Positions 1 through 6,342 are shown, counted from the first letter of the stretch. The stretch: 7,687 bases of DNA from an uncultured Lachnospiraceae bacterium (GCA_905236585.1 CAJOQZ010000054.1:1-7687), one strand, 5' to 3'. The notes: generated from the letters alone by a model not told the origin. Translations and numbers: made by a program.

Positions 1-108
1 CATATCCCCAGCCGAAAAATCCGGGCGTTCACCGCCGCTAAAATCCGGGCGTTCACCGCCGCCAAAGTCTGGGTGCTCTCCGTCGCCAAAATCCGGGAGG
101 TTGCCGCC
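1..108 (-). repeat. 24-bp in-frame tandem repeats in the CotH-family gene
   Basis: On the + strand, units beginning aaaatccgggcgttcaccgc recur every 24 bp. Two are nearly identical (about 16-63) and are followed by diverged copies to about 108. Each encodes an octapeptide of the form G-G-E-R-P-D-F-S/G. The array continues to the left window edge, so its full copy number is unknown. Confidence 0.8.
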
Positions 109-948
109 AATGTCCGAACCGCCTTCCTCTGCACCATCCGGTCGCTTGCCTTCTCCTGCGTCAGACCGTCCGCCGACGGCATCATCCGGATTCCCGCCGT
201 CCCCAAAGTCCGGGCGGTTGCCGCCTTTTCCTCCTTTGCCGACTTTATCCATATTCTCCAGCATCTCGGTGGACGGCTTATACAGTTCGCCCTCGCCGTC
301 CGCTGTCCGGGCAAGGAAACTGTCGTCTACGCCTTCGATTGCCAGATACAGTCCGAAATCCTCTCCGTTGACCGTAAGCCAGACATAACTTGCCAGCGGC
401 GCATCTACGCCCGCTTCGCGGAAGATTTCATAACTGAGATAATCCTTCATATACGTAGCGTCCGCATACAGATTGTTCAGATTCAACTTGTCCAGCCCGT
501 AGTAGGTCTGTCCGTCCACGTATTTTCCGAAATTTACCTTGAAACTGTATCTGTTGCTGTCCGCATCCTCCGCTACCGACGAAAGGCTCGTATTTCCTTT
601 CGTCGCAAAGGATACGTCCGCAAACTCTTCCCCGTCTATTGTCAGGGTTGCTTCGTATTTCGTTTTTTCCGTCGGATTTTCCAAAAGATCCTGCCACTCA
701 TCCTCGCCAATCGCCACATCGATGGCATGCACGTAAGTCCTATCAAAAAGTTTTTTCGCATACGACGCATCAGAATCGGTGTTCGCACTTTCCGCAGATT
801 CGGACGCATCAGTTTCCTTTTTTGCATCGCGCATTCCGTTACTGCCCGCACCCTGCATCCCGCAGGACGCCAATGATGCGGCAAGAAAAAAACATAGCAG
901 CAACGCCGTCAGTCGACGGTTTTTCCTGCGTAGCCGGGAAGATGTCAT
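1..948 (-). CDS. CotH kinase family lipoprotein, 3' end cut by left edge
   Basis: 316 codons are visible from ATG 948, with no stop before the window edge. Residues 1-29 form a lipoprotein signal peptide: a basic n-region (RLRRKNRR), a hydrophobic core (LLLCFFLAA) and a lipobox L-A-S-C with Cys29. The mature protein should therefore be membrane-anchored and extracytoplasmic. A polar linker (30-62) leads to a region resembling the CotH N-lobe: KGNTSLSS near 117, YSFKVNF near 134, then KLNLNNLYADATYMKDYLSYEIFREAG (154-180) and VNGEDFGLYLAIEGVDDSFL (193-212). CotH proteins are atypical protein kinases first known from spore coats; many clostridial members are surface lipoproteins of unknown target. 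From about 237 the chain becomes a Gly/Asp/Pro-rich insertion ending in octapeptide repeats (GGERPDFS). The catalytic C-lobe lies outside the window. An in-frame ATG at 996 would add 16 residues. I prefer 948 because AAAGG sits 9 nt upstream and the signal peptide has normal length. Family call is from recognised motifs, not a search. Confidence 0.82.
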   Translation of the reverse strand, partial: MTSSRLRRKNRRLTALLLCFFLAASLASCGMQGAGSNGMRDAKKETDASESAESANTDSDASYAKKLFDRTYVHAIDVAIGEDEWQDLLENPTEKTKYEATLTIDGEEFADVSFATKGNTSLSSVAEDADSNRYSFKVNFGKYVDGQTYYGLDKLNLNNLYADATYMKDYLSYEIFREAGVDAPLASYVWLTVNGEDFGLYLAIEGVDDSFLARTADGEGELYKPSTEMLENMDKVGKGGKGGNRPDFGDGGNPDDAVGGRSDAGEGKRPDGAEEGGSDIGGNLPDFGDGEHPDFGGGERPDFSGGERPDFSAGDM

Positions 949-1095
949 AATCCCAATCCTTTTTCTCAAATTTTGTGCAAACTTAAATCCTGCCATCTCT
1001 CGCACCGCCCTTTCGCTATATATATGTCATGATTTAAGGGAAAAAAACTGTTGCCTTTTACCATCCCTATGATAAACCGCAAACATAAAATGAAA
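949..1095 (-). promoter_or_regulatory. Intergenic region upstream of the CotH-family gene
   Basis: This 147-bp gap is AT-rich next to its neighbours. On the minus strand it holds a T7 tract followed by CCCTTAAATC and then TATATATA (about 1018-1025), which could act as a -10. The sequence 17 bp upstream of it is only T-rich and is a poor -35. A promoter here is plausible because the preceding gene ends in a terminator-like hairpin, but the elements are weak. Confidence 0.25.
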
Positions 1096-1989
1096 CTAAA
1101 AATTCACAAAAAATCTTCCGCTGCATCCACAGGGCAGCGGCGCCGCAGAATGCGTCACGGGCAGACCGATCTCGTCGGCTTCGACATCTCCCGCATGCCC
1201 CGATGCGATCGTCTGCGAAATCAGATACCGGATCACGCCCGGCTGCAAACCGGTCGTGTAAGAATTGATCAGAACAAAAAGAGGCTCTTTTACCAAGAGT
1301 TGTTCCGTTAAAACGAGAAAATCATAGAGCGCGTCTTCTAATTTCCATATTTCTCCCTTCGGTCCGCGTCCGTAGGAGGGAGGGTCCATAATCACCGCAT
1401 CATAATGATTGCCGCGCCTTATCTCGCGTTCGACAAATTTCTTGCAGTCATCCACCAGCCAGCGGATCGACGTCTCGGGGATGCCGGATATATGCGCGTT
1501 CTCCTTCGCCCATGTCACCATGCCTTTCGATGCGTCCACATGGGTCACCTGCGCTCCCGCCGCCGCCGCGGCAATCGTCGCGCCGCCGGTATAGGCAAAG
1601 AGATTCAATACTTTTATTTCCCGCTTTGGCTTGCGCTCTTTTGCCGAGCGGATAATGGCAGAAAACCACTCCCAGTTTGCCGCCTGCTCGGGAAAAAGTC
1701 CCGTATGCTTAAAGGAAAACGGCTGCAGACGAAACCGTAACGGCATATCGGCAAGCGAATAGGATATTTCCCACTCTTTCGGCAGATCAAAAAACTCCCA
1801 CTCCCCGCCGCCTTTGGCGCTGCGGTGGTAGTGCGCGTTGACCTTTTTCCATCGCGGATCGAATCGTTTCGTCTTCCAGATCACCTGCGGGTCGGGACGC
1901 AGGAGGATATAGTCTCCCCAGCGTTCGAGTTTCTCCCCGCAGGACGCGTCGATCACTTCATAATCGTTCCAATGTTCGGCAAGCCACAT
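1096..1989 (-). CDS. Class I SAM-dependent methyltransferase (RlmI/RlmK-like)
   Basis: This is a 297-aa Rossmann-fold methyltransferase. The N-terminal 1-100 is a beta-rich substrate-side region. SAM-binding motif I is LNLFAYTGGAT (128-138), an acidic ribose-binding position follows in THVDASK (D152), and the catalytic motif IV is MDPPSYGRGPKGE (201-213). The C-terminus carries the LPCGCSGR signature common in this family. Relatives such as RlmI methylate 23S rRNA cytosines. This protein lacks an N-terminal PUA domain, so its substrate cannot be assigned; RNA is an inference. ATG 1989 is supported by GAGGAA at 2003-1998, 8 nt upstream. It follows ttcA by 27 bp with no terminator between, so it is probably the last gene of the corA-ttcA transcript. 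Oddly, a terminator-like hairpin lies inside its last codons, upstream of the stop. Confidence 0.85.
   Translation of the reverse strand: MWLAEHWNDYEVIDASCGEKLERWGDYILLRPDPQVIWKTKRFDPRWKKVNAHYHRSAKGGGEWEFFDLPKEWEISYSLADMPLRFRLQPFSFKHTGLFPEQAANWEWFSAIIRSAKERKPKREIKVLNLFAYTGGATIAAAAAGAQVTHVDASKGMVTWAKENAHISGIPETSIRWLVDDCKKFVEREIRRGNHYDAVIMDPPSYGRGPKGEIWKLEDALYDFLVLTEQLLVKEPLFVLINSYTTGLQPGVIRYLISQTIASGHAGDVEADEIGLPVTHSAAPLPCGCSGRFFVNF
1108..1140 (-). terminator. Intrinsic terminator-like hairpin inside methyltransferase 3' end
   Basis: On the minus strand CCGCTGC (1140-1134) pairs perfectly with GCAGCGG (1124-1118) around a 9-nt loop. AAGA follows, then six Ts (1113-1108). The stem encodes part of PLPCGCSG and the T-run encodes the Phe-Phe pair. 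The stop codon TAG (1098-1096) lies downstream of the T-run. The 4-nt gap between stem and T-run weakens the match to an ideal terminator. Confidence 0.55.
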
Positions 1990-2016
1990 CCGTTTAATTC
2001 CTCAAATTTCTCTGCC

Positions 2017-2859
2017 TCAATACCACTCCAAAAAATCATGCACGACGCCATCTTTTTTGTAGGCAAGCACGGTACTTAAATTCACATTATGGGCGCTGTT
2101 GAAAATATTGCTCTCCACGTAAGGGTTGTCTTTCTTCAAACGGGCGATCAGTTTCTTTGTCTCCAGCCGCGCCGAATCGGATATCTCGTCGGGATGCAGT
2201 GCCTCGTAGGTTTCCGTAAAATGACAGGCGCATTGTAAGAAGTTAAGCCCGTTCCTCTTCGCCCACTTTTTGATATCGTCCTCCCGCACCAGATACATCG
2301 GGCGGATGAGTTCCATGCCATCAAAATTGGTGCTTCTGATTTTTGGCATCATGGTCTGCATCTGCGCACCGTAGAGCATCCCCATCAGCGTCGTTTCGAT
2401 CACGTCGTCATAATGATGTCCGAGCGCGATCTTGTTGCATCCCGCCTCTTTTGCCTTCGCGTACAGGTGGCCTCTGCGCATGCGTGCGCACAGATAGCAG
2501 GGGTTTTTATCGACGACGTCCACCACATCAAAAATGTCCGAAGAAAACATGGAAAGCGGAATCCCGAGTCTGTCCGCATTCTCTAAAATCAACCTGCGAT
2601 TCGCCTCGTTATATCCAGGGTTCATACAGATAAATATTACTTCGAAATCAAACTTCCGATGGCGCTTTAATTCCTGAAACAGTTTCGCCATCAAAAAAGA
2701 ATCTTTTCCGCCGGAAATGCACACCGCGACCTTATCGCCCGGCGAAAGCAGTTCGTAGCGGTTGATCGCCTTGGCAAAAGGCGTAAACAACTGCTTGTGG
2801 CAGGTTTTTCGGATATCGTTTTCCGCACTCTGCTGCGTGTTAAGTTCCTGCACTTTCAT
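2017..2859 (-). CDS. ttcA: TtcA-family tRNA 2-thiocytidine synthetase (PP-loop ATPase)
   Basis: This 280-aa protein has the PP-loop SGGKDS at 49-54, which binds and adenylates with ATP. It has a CxxC pair in PCYLCARMRRGHLY (C121, C124), the GHHYDDVIETTLM block (147-159), and a further Cys pair at C210/C212 (QCACHF). TtcA enzymes use three Cys to hold an Fe-S cluster and convert C32 of certain tRNAs to 2-thiocytidine. The Cys positions agree with that mechanism. Some Firmicutes paralogues of this group are uncharacterised, so the exact modified nucleoside is inferred. ATG 2859 lies 4 nt after the corA stop, giving likely translational coupling. The only Shine-Dalgarno-like run (AGGCGG, 2865-2860) abuts that ATG. 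It is 6 nt from the in-frame GTG at codon 3 (2853), which may be the real start. The downstream neighbour is an RNA-methyltransferase-like gene. Confidence 0.85.
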   Translation of the reverse strand: MKVQELNTQQSAENDIRKTCHKQLFTPFAKAINRYELLSPGDKVAVCISGGKDSFLMAKLFQELKRHRKFDFEVIFICMNPGYNEANRRLILENADRLGIPLSMFSSDIFDVVDVVDKNPCYLCARMRRGHLYAKAKEAGCNKIALGHHYDDVIETTLMGMLYGAQMQTMMPKIRSTNFDGMELIRPMYLVREDDIKKWAKRNGLNFLQCACHFTETYEALHPDEISDSARLETKKLIARLKKDNPYVESNIFNSAHNVNLSTVLAYKKDGVVHDFLEWY

Positions 2860-2863
2860 CCGC

Positions 2864-3805
2864 CTATAGCATCTTTCGTTTTTTCAAAATGTAAAGCGCG
2901 GCGATGCAGATTGCAAATGTGCCGACGCAGATGATCCCGAAGCCGAAGGGCGTCGTCGAAAGCGGCATCCACTCGCCGCTGACGTTCATGCCGTAAAGCC
3001 CGGAAATGATCGTCGGAATGGACATGACGATCGTGATCGCCGCAAGGTATTTCATCACGTTGTTCAGGCGGTTGTTGATCACGTCCGACAGCAGTTCCCG
3101 CGTTCCGTTGATGATGTCGCGGTAGATGGTGGTCATCTCGATCGCCTGTTTGTTCTCAATAATGACGTCTTCGAGCAGTTCCTGATCTTCCTCATACTGC
3201 CGCAGCCTTCCGTAACGCGTCAGGCGGTCTAATACCACGCCGTTCGCCCGCAGAGACGTCGCAAAATACACGAGGTTGCTCTCCAGCTCGTGCAGATCGA
3301 TCAAGTCTACATCCTCGGTATCCTGATTGATGCGCTCCTCGATCTCCGTCCGTTTGCGGTCGATGCTCCGCAGCAGACTCTGGTATACAATACATGTATT
3401 GTATAATATCTGATAAGTGAAACGCATTTGCTTTTTCGTGGAAAATTCGCGCACACGCTGCTCGATAAAAGGTTTTAAGACAACGGTCTCCTGTGCGCAG
3501 ACCGTTACGATCACATCCTTTTTCAAAAGAATCCCGAGCGGGATCGTCGTGTACACATTGCGATTGTTCCGGATCTCCGCCGTCGGAATGTCCACCAGAA
3601 TCAGCGTATAGTCGTCCTCGATACTGATACGCGAACTCTCTTCATCATCGAGCGCCGCACGGACGTCGGCTATATCCATGCCGTATGTCTCGCTGACCTC
3701 GGTGCATTCCTCCAAACTCGGCTGCGTCAGTTTGACCCAGCAGCCCGCCTCGGTTCTGGGAATTTCACGGATGATGCGGTCATCCGTCCGATAAAATTGA
3801 AGCAT
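2864..3805 (-). CDS. corA: CorA-family magnesium/divalent cation transporter
   Basis: This 313-aa protein has the CorA plan: a cytoplasmic alpha/beta domain (about 1-125), a long helical stalk rich in charged residues (about 125-250), and two C-terminal membrane helices (about 253-271 and 287-307). The signature YGMN stands at the end of the first (G272-M273-N274), followed by a short external loop (VSGEWMPLSTTP). A basic KKRKML tail follows the second helix. CorA forms homopentamers that import Mg2+, with GMN at the pore mouth; some relatives carry Co2+, Ni2+ or Zn2+, and the sequence does not decide. ATG 3805 is chosen over an upstream in-frame TTG (3832) because GGGAGG (3818-3813) lies 7 nt before it and FYRTDDR-type N-termini fit the family. 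A small leader ORF and interleaved inverted repeats immediately upstream suggest control in the 5' leader. ttcA follows after 4 nt. Confidence 0.92.
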   Translation of the reverse strand: MLQFYRTDDRIIREIPRTEAGCWVKLTQPSLEECTEVSETYGMDIADVRAALDDEESSRISIEDDYTLILVDIPTAEIRNNRNVYTTIPLGILLKKDVIVTVCAQETVVLKPFIEQRVREFSTKKQMRFTYQILYNTCIVYQSLLRSIDRKRTEIEERINQDTEDVDLIDLHELESNLVYFATSLRANGVVLDRLTRYGRLRQYEEDQELLEDVIIENKQAIEMTTIYRDIINGTRELLSDVINNRLNNVMKYLAAITIVMSIPTIISGLYGMNVSGEWMPLSTTPFGFGIICVGTFAICIAALYILKKRKML

Positions 3806-3812
3806 TGATCTT

Positions 3813-3818
3813 CCTCCC
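3813..3818 (-). promoter_or_regulatory. Ribosome binding site of corA
   Basis: GGGAGG ends 7 nt before ATG 3805 and fixes that codon as the start, nine codons inside the longest open frame. It lies 9 nt downstream of the B' arm of the leader helix (3842-3828), so folding there could affect its exposure. Confidence 0.8.
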
Positions 3819-3827
3819 TTTGTCTGA

Positions 3828-3897
3828 CACAAAACCGGGAGAAAAAATCTACATCGCGCAAGGTAAGAACATGCCGCGTGATCTTCCCGTTTTTGTG
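3828..3897 (-). promoter_or_regulatory. Long-range inverted repeat in the corA leader (helix B-B')
   Basis: On the minus strand CACAAAAACGGGAAGA (3897-3882) can pair with TCTCCCGGTTTTGTG (3842-3828). That gives 14 base pairs with one A/G mismatch and one bulged A. B lies in the middle of the small leader ORF; B' lies between that ORF and the corA ribosome binding site. Translation of the leader ORF would cover B. Confidence 0.55.
3842..3882 (-). terminator. Possible attenuator hairpin in the corA leader
   Basis: ATCACGCGG (3882-3874) can pair with TTGCGCGAT (3861-3853) with two G-U pairs and one A/C mismatch. The loop is 12 nt, and six Ts (3847-3842) begin 5 nt after the stem. This is weaker than a standard terminator. 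It is reported because it sits in a leader that has other alternative helices. Confidence 0.3.
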
Positions 3898-3935
3898 CCG
3901 CTTATCACCTTCGGTTTACCGTCACCGGCATCCAT
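3849..3935 (-). CDS. 28-aa leader peptide upstream of corA
   Basis: ATG 3935 to TAG 3849 encodes 28 residues: MDAGDGKPKVISGTKTGR followed by SRGMFLPCAM. A strong Shine-Dalgarno (AAAGGAG, 3951-3945) stands 9 nt upstream, at least as good as those of the proven genes around it. The peptide is basic and Gly-rich, has no membrane segment, and I do not recognise it. It begins 32 bp after the gph stop and ends 43 bp before the corA start. Its start codon and its 3' third are complementary to one another, and its middle is complementary to the corA leader. A role as a regulatory leader ORF fits this arrangement. Known precedents are corL before Salmonella corA and mgtL before mgtA, though this peptide does not obviously resemble them. 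A short independent protein is the alternative. Confidence 0.5.
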   Translation of the reverse strand: MDAGDGKPKVISGTKTGRSRGMFLPCAM

Positions 3936-3941
3936 GTTCTT
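3865..3941 (-). promoter_or_regulatory. Inverted repeat spanning the leader ORF (helix A-A')
   Basis: AAGAACATG (3941-3933), which ends in the leader ORF start codon, is perfectly complementary to CATGTTCTT (3873-3865) near the end of the same ORF. Pairing can extend by GCC/GGC with a 4-nt bulge. It is interleaved with helix B-B' in the order A, B, A', B', so the two are mutually exclusive or form a pseudoknot. Helix A-A' would hide the leader start codon. Confidence 0.55.
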
Positions 3942-3967
3942 CAACTCCTTTCGCTTAAAAATTTGCT

Positions 3968-4627
3968 TTATAATATAAATCGCAGCAACTCCTGGGGCTC
4001 GTCAATGACCGCTACTGCTTTCTGCTCTTCCAAAAGTGCCCTCTCGCGGAACCCCCACGACACCAGCACGCAGTCAATTCCGGCGTTCGCCGCAGTCTCG
4101 GCATCCACTTCGGAATCCCCGACATACAGCGTCGACATCTTGTCCGCCATCAGCCGCTTCATCGCTTCGTAACAGCCGTCCGGGTAAGGCTTGACACGTC
4201 TTCCCTCGCCATTGCCGACGGACTCTGTAATCAGGTTTTTGAAAAAATAATATACGAGTTCCCGCACTGCGGGGTGATCCTTATTGGAAACCACACCTGT
4301 CATAATACCTCTATTTTTGCATTCTTGCAAGAGGGGGATGATTCCGTCGAACGGTTTTGTATGGATTCGGCTGTGCGTCAGATAATATTCCTTCTGCAGC
4401 GCCAGCTGCTCTTCGAATGTCGGAGCCTCCGTACCGTCGGGAATCGCCCGCTCCATCAGTTTGCGCGCACCGTTGCCGACCATTTTCCGTACTGCATCCA
4501 CGGAATGTTCCGGCTCGCCGTACGTTCGCATAACATGATTGACCGAATGTGCCAGATCTTCGATCGTATCCAGCAGCGTCCCGTCCAGATCAAATAGAAT
4601 CGTTCGATATATTTTCATAACTCCCAT
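3968..4627 (-). CDS. gph: HAD-superfamily phosphatase, phosphoglycolate phosphatase type
   Basis: This 219-aa protein has all four HAD motifs. Motif I is LFDLDGTLLDT with nucleophile D13 and acid/base D15, motif II is VVSNKD (S114), motif III is K146 in RRVKPYPD, and motif IV is GDSEVD (D171, D175) binding Mg2+. An alpha-helical cap (about 20-90) lies between motifs I and II and includes VGNGARKLMERA, typical of the Gph/PGP group. Such enzymes dephosphorylate 2-phosphoglycolate or other small sugar phosphates; the real substrate is not decided by sequence. AGGGGG ends 6 nt upstream of ATG 4627. A second ATG, three codons in, has a poorer-spaced site. The gene begins only 12 bp beyond the ptsI terminator, so it depends on readthrough or on a promoter overlapping that hairpin. 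Its stop is 32 bp before the corA leader ORF, with which it may be cotranscribed. Confidence 0.87.
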   Translation of the reverse strand: MGVMKIYRTILFDLDGTLLDTIEDLAHSVNHVMRTYGEPEHSVDAVRKMVGNGARKLMERAIPDGTEAPTFEEQLALQKEYYLTHSRIHTKPFDGIIPLLQECKNRGIMTGVVSNKDHPAVRELVYYFFKNLITESVGNGEGRRVKPYPDGCYEAMKRLMADKMSTLYVGDSEVDAETAANAGIDCVLVSWGFRERALLEEQKAVAVIDEPQELLRFIL

Positions 4628-4639
4628 ATGCCGCCCCCT

Positions 4640-4669
4640 AAAAAAGCCCCGGACGAATCCGTCCGAGGC
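4640..4669 (-). terminator. Rho-independent terminator after ptsI
   Basis: GCCTCGGACG (4669-4660) pairs with CGTCCGGGGC (4655-4646) over 10 bp with one G-U pair and a 4-nt GATT loop. Six Ts (4645-4640) follow directly. This is a textbook intrinsic terminator 50 bp after the ptsI stop. Confidence 0.92.
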
Positions 4670-4671
4670 AA

Positions 4672-4701
4672 ATTGTAAGGTCTTGTACTTCCCAATGGAA
4701 A
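4672..4701 (-). promoter_or_regulatory. Candidate gph promoter overlapping the ptsI terminator
   Basis: TTTCCA (4701-4696) and TACAAT (4677-4672) are separated by 18 bp, giving 4/6 and 5/6 matches to the -35 and -10 consensus. Transcription would start near the terminator hairpin, placing it in the gph 5' leader. The strict proximity of terminator and gph makes some such promoter likely, but this particular one is only a candidate. Confidence 0.35.
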
Positions 4702-4719
4702 TAAATTAGGTCTTGTGTT

Positions 4720-6342
4720 TTACTTCGACAAATCAAGATTCCGAACTGCGTCTCTGACGGATAAAATCTTCGACGGGCTGACGGAAAGTTCGTCGATGCC
4801 CATCCGAAGGAACGTTTCCGTAAGGGTCGTATCCGCTCCCAACTCGCCGCAGATGCCGCACCACGCGCCGCCTTTGTGCGCATTCTCGATCGTCATCTGA
4901 ATCGCGCGCAGCACCGCCGGATGATGCGGGTCGTTGATGCTTTCCAACTTCGCGTTCTGCCTGTCGATCGCAAGGGTGTACTGCGTCAAATCGTTCGTAC
5001 CGATTGAGAAGAAGTCTACTTCCTGTGCCAGTTCTTCACTCATCAATACCGCCGCCGGCGTCTCAACCATGATGCCGATTTCCACATCCTTATACGGCAC
5101 GCTTGCCTCGTCGAGTTCTTCTTTGACTTCCGCTAATATCTTCTTGATCTTCTTCACCTCGTCCACCGAAATGATCATCGGGAACATAATGGAGATCGTG
5201 CCGTAATAACTTGCACGTAAGATCGCGCGCAGCTGCGTCTTGAAAATATCCACCTGATCTAAGCAGATACGGATCGCACGGTAGCCGAGCGCCGGATTCT
5301 CCTCGTTGCCGAGGTTCAGATAATCCACCTGCTTGTCAGCACCGATATCCAGCGTACGGATGATGACTTTCTTCCCCGCAAGTCCCTCCGCAACCGTACG
5401 GTACGCCTTGAACTGCTGCTCTTCGCTTGGAAAATCATCCGACTCCAAATATACAAATTCGCTTCGGAACAAGCCGACGCCTTCCGCGTCATTCTCCAGC
5501 ACATCCGCAACGTCCTTTACGCCGCCGATATTCGCGTAAAGATGGATGCTCTTGCCGTCTTTCGTGACGGTCTCCTTGCCCTTCAACTCCTGCAGCATAC
5601 GCCGCTTTTCGGCTTCTTTTTCCTGACGCTTCTTGTAACTTTCGATCAGTGCCTCGTCCGGGTCTACGATCAACTTGCCCTCGAAGCCGTCGACGATGCC
5701 CATTTTGCCGTCCACATCGTCCGGAAAGTCCACCGTAATCAGCGACGGAATATTCATCGTCCGTGCCAAAATCGCCGTATGGGAATTGGATGAGCCGCCG
5801 CGTGTAACAAAGGACAATACCAAGGACTTGTCTAACTGCACCGTCTCGGACGGCGCCAGATCGTCCGCCAAAAGGATCATCGGCTCCGTCGCGTTCAGTC
5901 CCGAATCGTCATTGCCCTGTAAAACGGAAACGATCCGGTTGCTGACATCCTTGATGTCCGCCGCACGCGCCTGCATGTATTCGTTGCCTTCCATGTTGGC
6001 GAAAATCTCCGCTAACGTGTCGCCGGTACGCGCCACCGCGTATTCCGCGTTGACTTTTTCCTGATTGATGATATTCTCCGCACCCTCGATGAAGTCAAGA
6101 TCCTCCACCATCAACTGGTGCGACTCGAATAACATGGCGCCCTCTTCGCCGACTTCCTTCAAGGCTTTTTCGTACAGCCCCTTTAACTGTTCGATCGCCT
6201 TCGTCCGCGCCTCTGCAAAACGCTTGATCTCGGCTTCCGTATCTTCTATCCGCTCACGCTTTACGACATTGTCCTTCTTCGCGTAGACGGAAAGTCTGCC
6301 GATCGCAACGCCCTGCGAAACGCTCTTCCCCTGTAATTCCAT
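4720..6342 (-). CDS. ptsI: PTS Enzyme I (phosphoenolpyruvate-protein phosphotransferase)
   Basis: This 540-aa protein is near the usual 540-575 aa of Enzyme I. It takes phosphate from PEP onto its active-site His and passes it to HPr, starting the sugar PTS phosphorelay in the cytoplasm. The N-terminal HPr-binding helical and phospho-His region (1-225) contains H188 in RGGSSNSHTAILART. The C-terminal TIM-barrel PEP-binding domain contains GVGLFRSEFVYL (288-299), RTLDIGADKQ (329-338), NPALGYRAIR (349-358), MVETPAAV (425-432), SIGTNDLTQYTLAIDR (446-461) and the catalytic Cys C498 in GICGELGAD. All key residues are present. ATG 6342 is preceded by AAGGAG 7 nt upstream. It lies 32 bp after ptsH, so the two form a ptsHI operon from the promoter at 6738-6710, ending at the terminator at 4669-4640. 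Confidence 0.97.
   Translation of the reverse strand: MELQGKSVSQGVAIGRLSVYAKKDNVVKRERIEDTEAEIKRFAEARTKAIEQLKGLYEKALKEVGEEGAMLFESHQLMVEDLDFIEGAENIINQEKVNAEYAVARTGDTLAEIFANMEGNEYMQARAADIKDVSNRIVSVLQGNDDSGLNATEPMILLADDLAPSETVQLDKSLVLSFVTRGGSSNSHTAILARTMNIPSLITVDFPDDVDGKMGIVDGFEGKLIVDPDEALIESYKKRQEKEAEKRRMLQELKGKETVTKDGKSIHLYANIGGVKDVADVLENDAEGVGLFRSEFVYLESDDFPSEEQQFKAYRTVAEGLAGKKVIIRTLDIGADKQVDYLNLGNEENPALGYRAIRICLDQVDIFKTQLRAILRASYYGTISIMFPMIISVDEVKKIKKILAEVKEELDEASVPYKDVEIGIMVETPAAVLMSEELAQEVDFFSIGTNDLTQYTLAIDRQNAKLESINDPHHPAVLRAIQMTIENAHKGGAWCGICGELGADTTLTETFLRMGIDELSVSPSKILSVRDAVRNLDLSK

Noticed and set aside
1..108. Possible CRISPR-like repeats
   Set aside because: The 24-bp units are contiguous, in frame, and have no spacers; they encode an octapeptide.
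73..876. 267-aa open frame on the + strand
   Set aside because: It lies antisense to the CotH-family gene, which has a signal peptide and recognisable motifs. The + frame has low-complexity composition and no credible domain.
3806..3832. TTG-initiated nine-codon extension of corA
   Set aside because: The frame is open, but the corA Shine-Dalgarno sits inside this extension, at proper distance from ATG 3805.
3806..3967. M-box (ykoK) Mg2+ riboswitch before corA
   Set aside because: The conserved M-box core sequences that I know are not visible, and the interval is short and partly coding.
3968..4010. Dedicated promoter for the corA leader near the gph stop
   Set aside because: TATATT/TATAAA-like sequences and a TTGACG are present, but the TTGACG-to-TATATT spacing is 22 bp and no other pair fits.
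4638..4883. 81-aa open frame on the minus strand
   Set aside because: It overlaps the 3' end of ptsI in another frame and runs through the terminator; its composition is that of a shadow frame.
5675..6064. 129-aa open frame on the + strand
   Set aside because: It is fully antisense to conserved parts of ptsI and has no ribosome binding site or recognisable motif.
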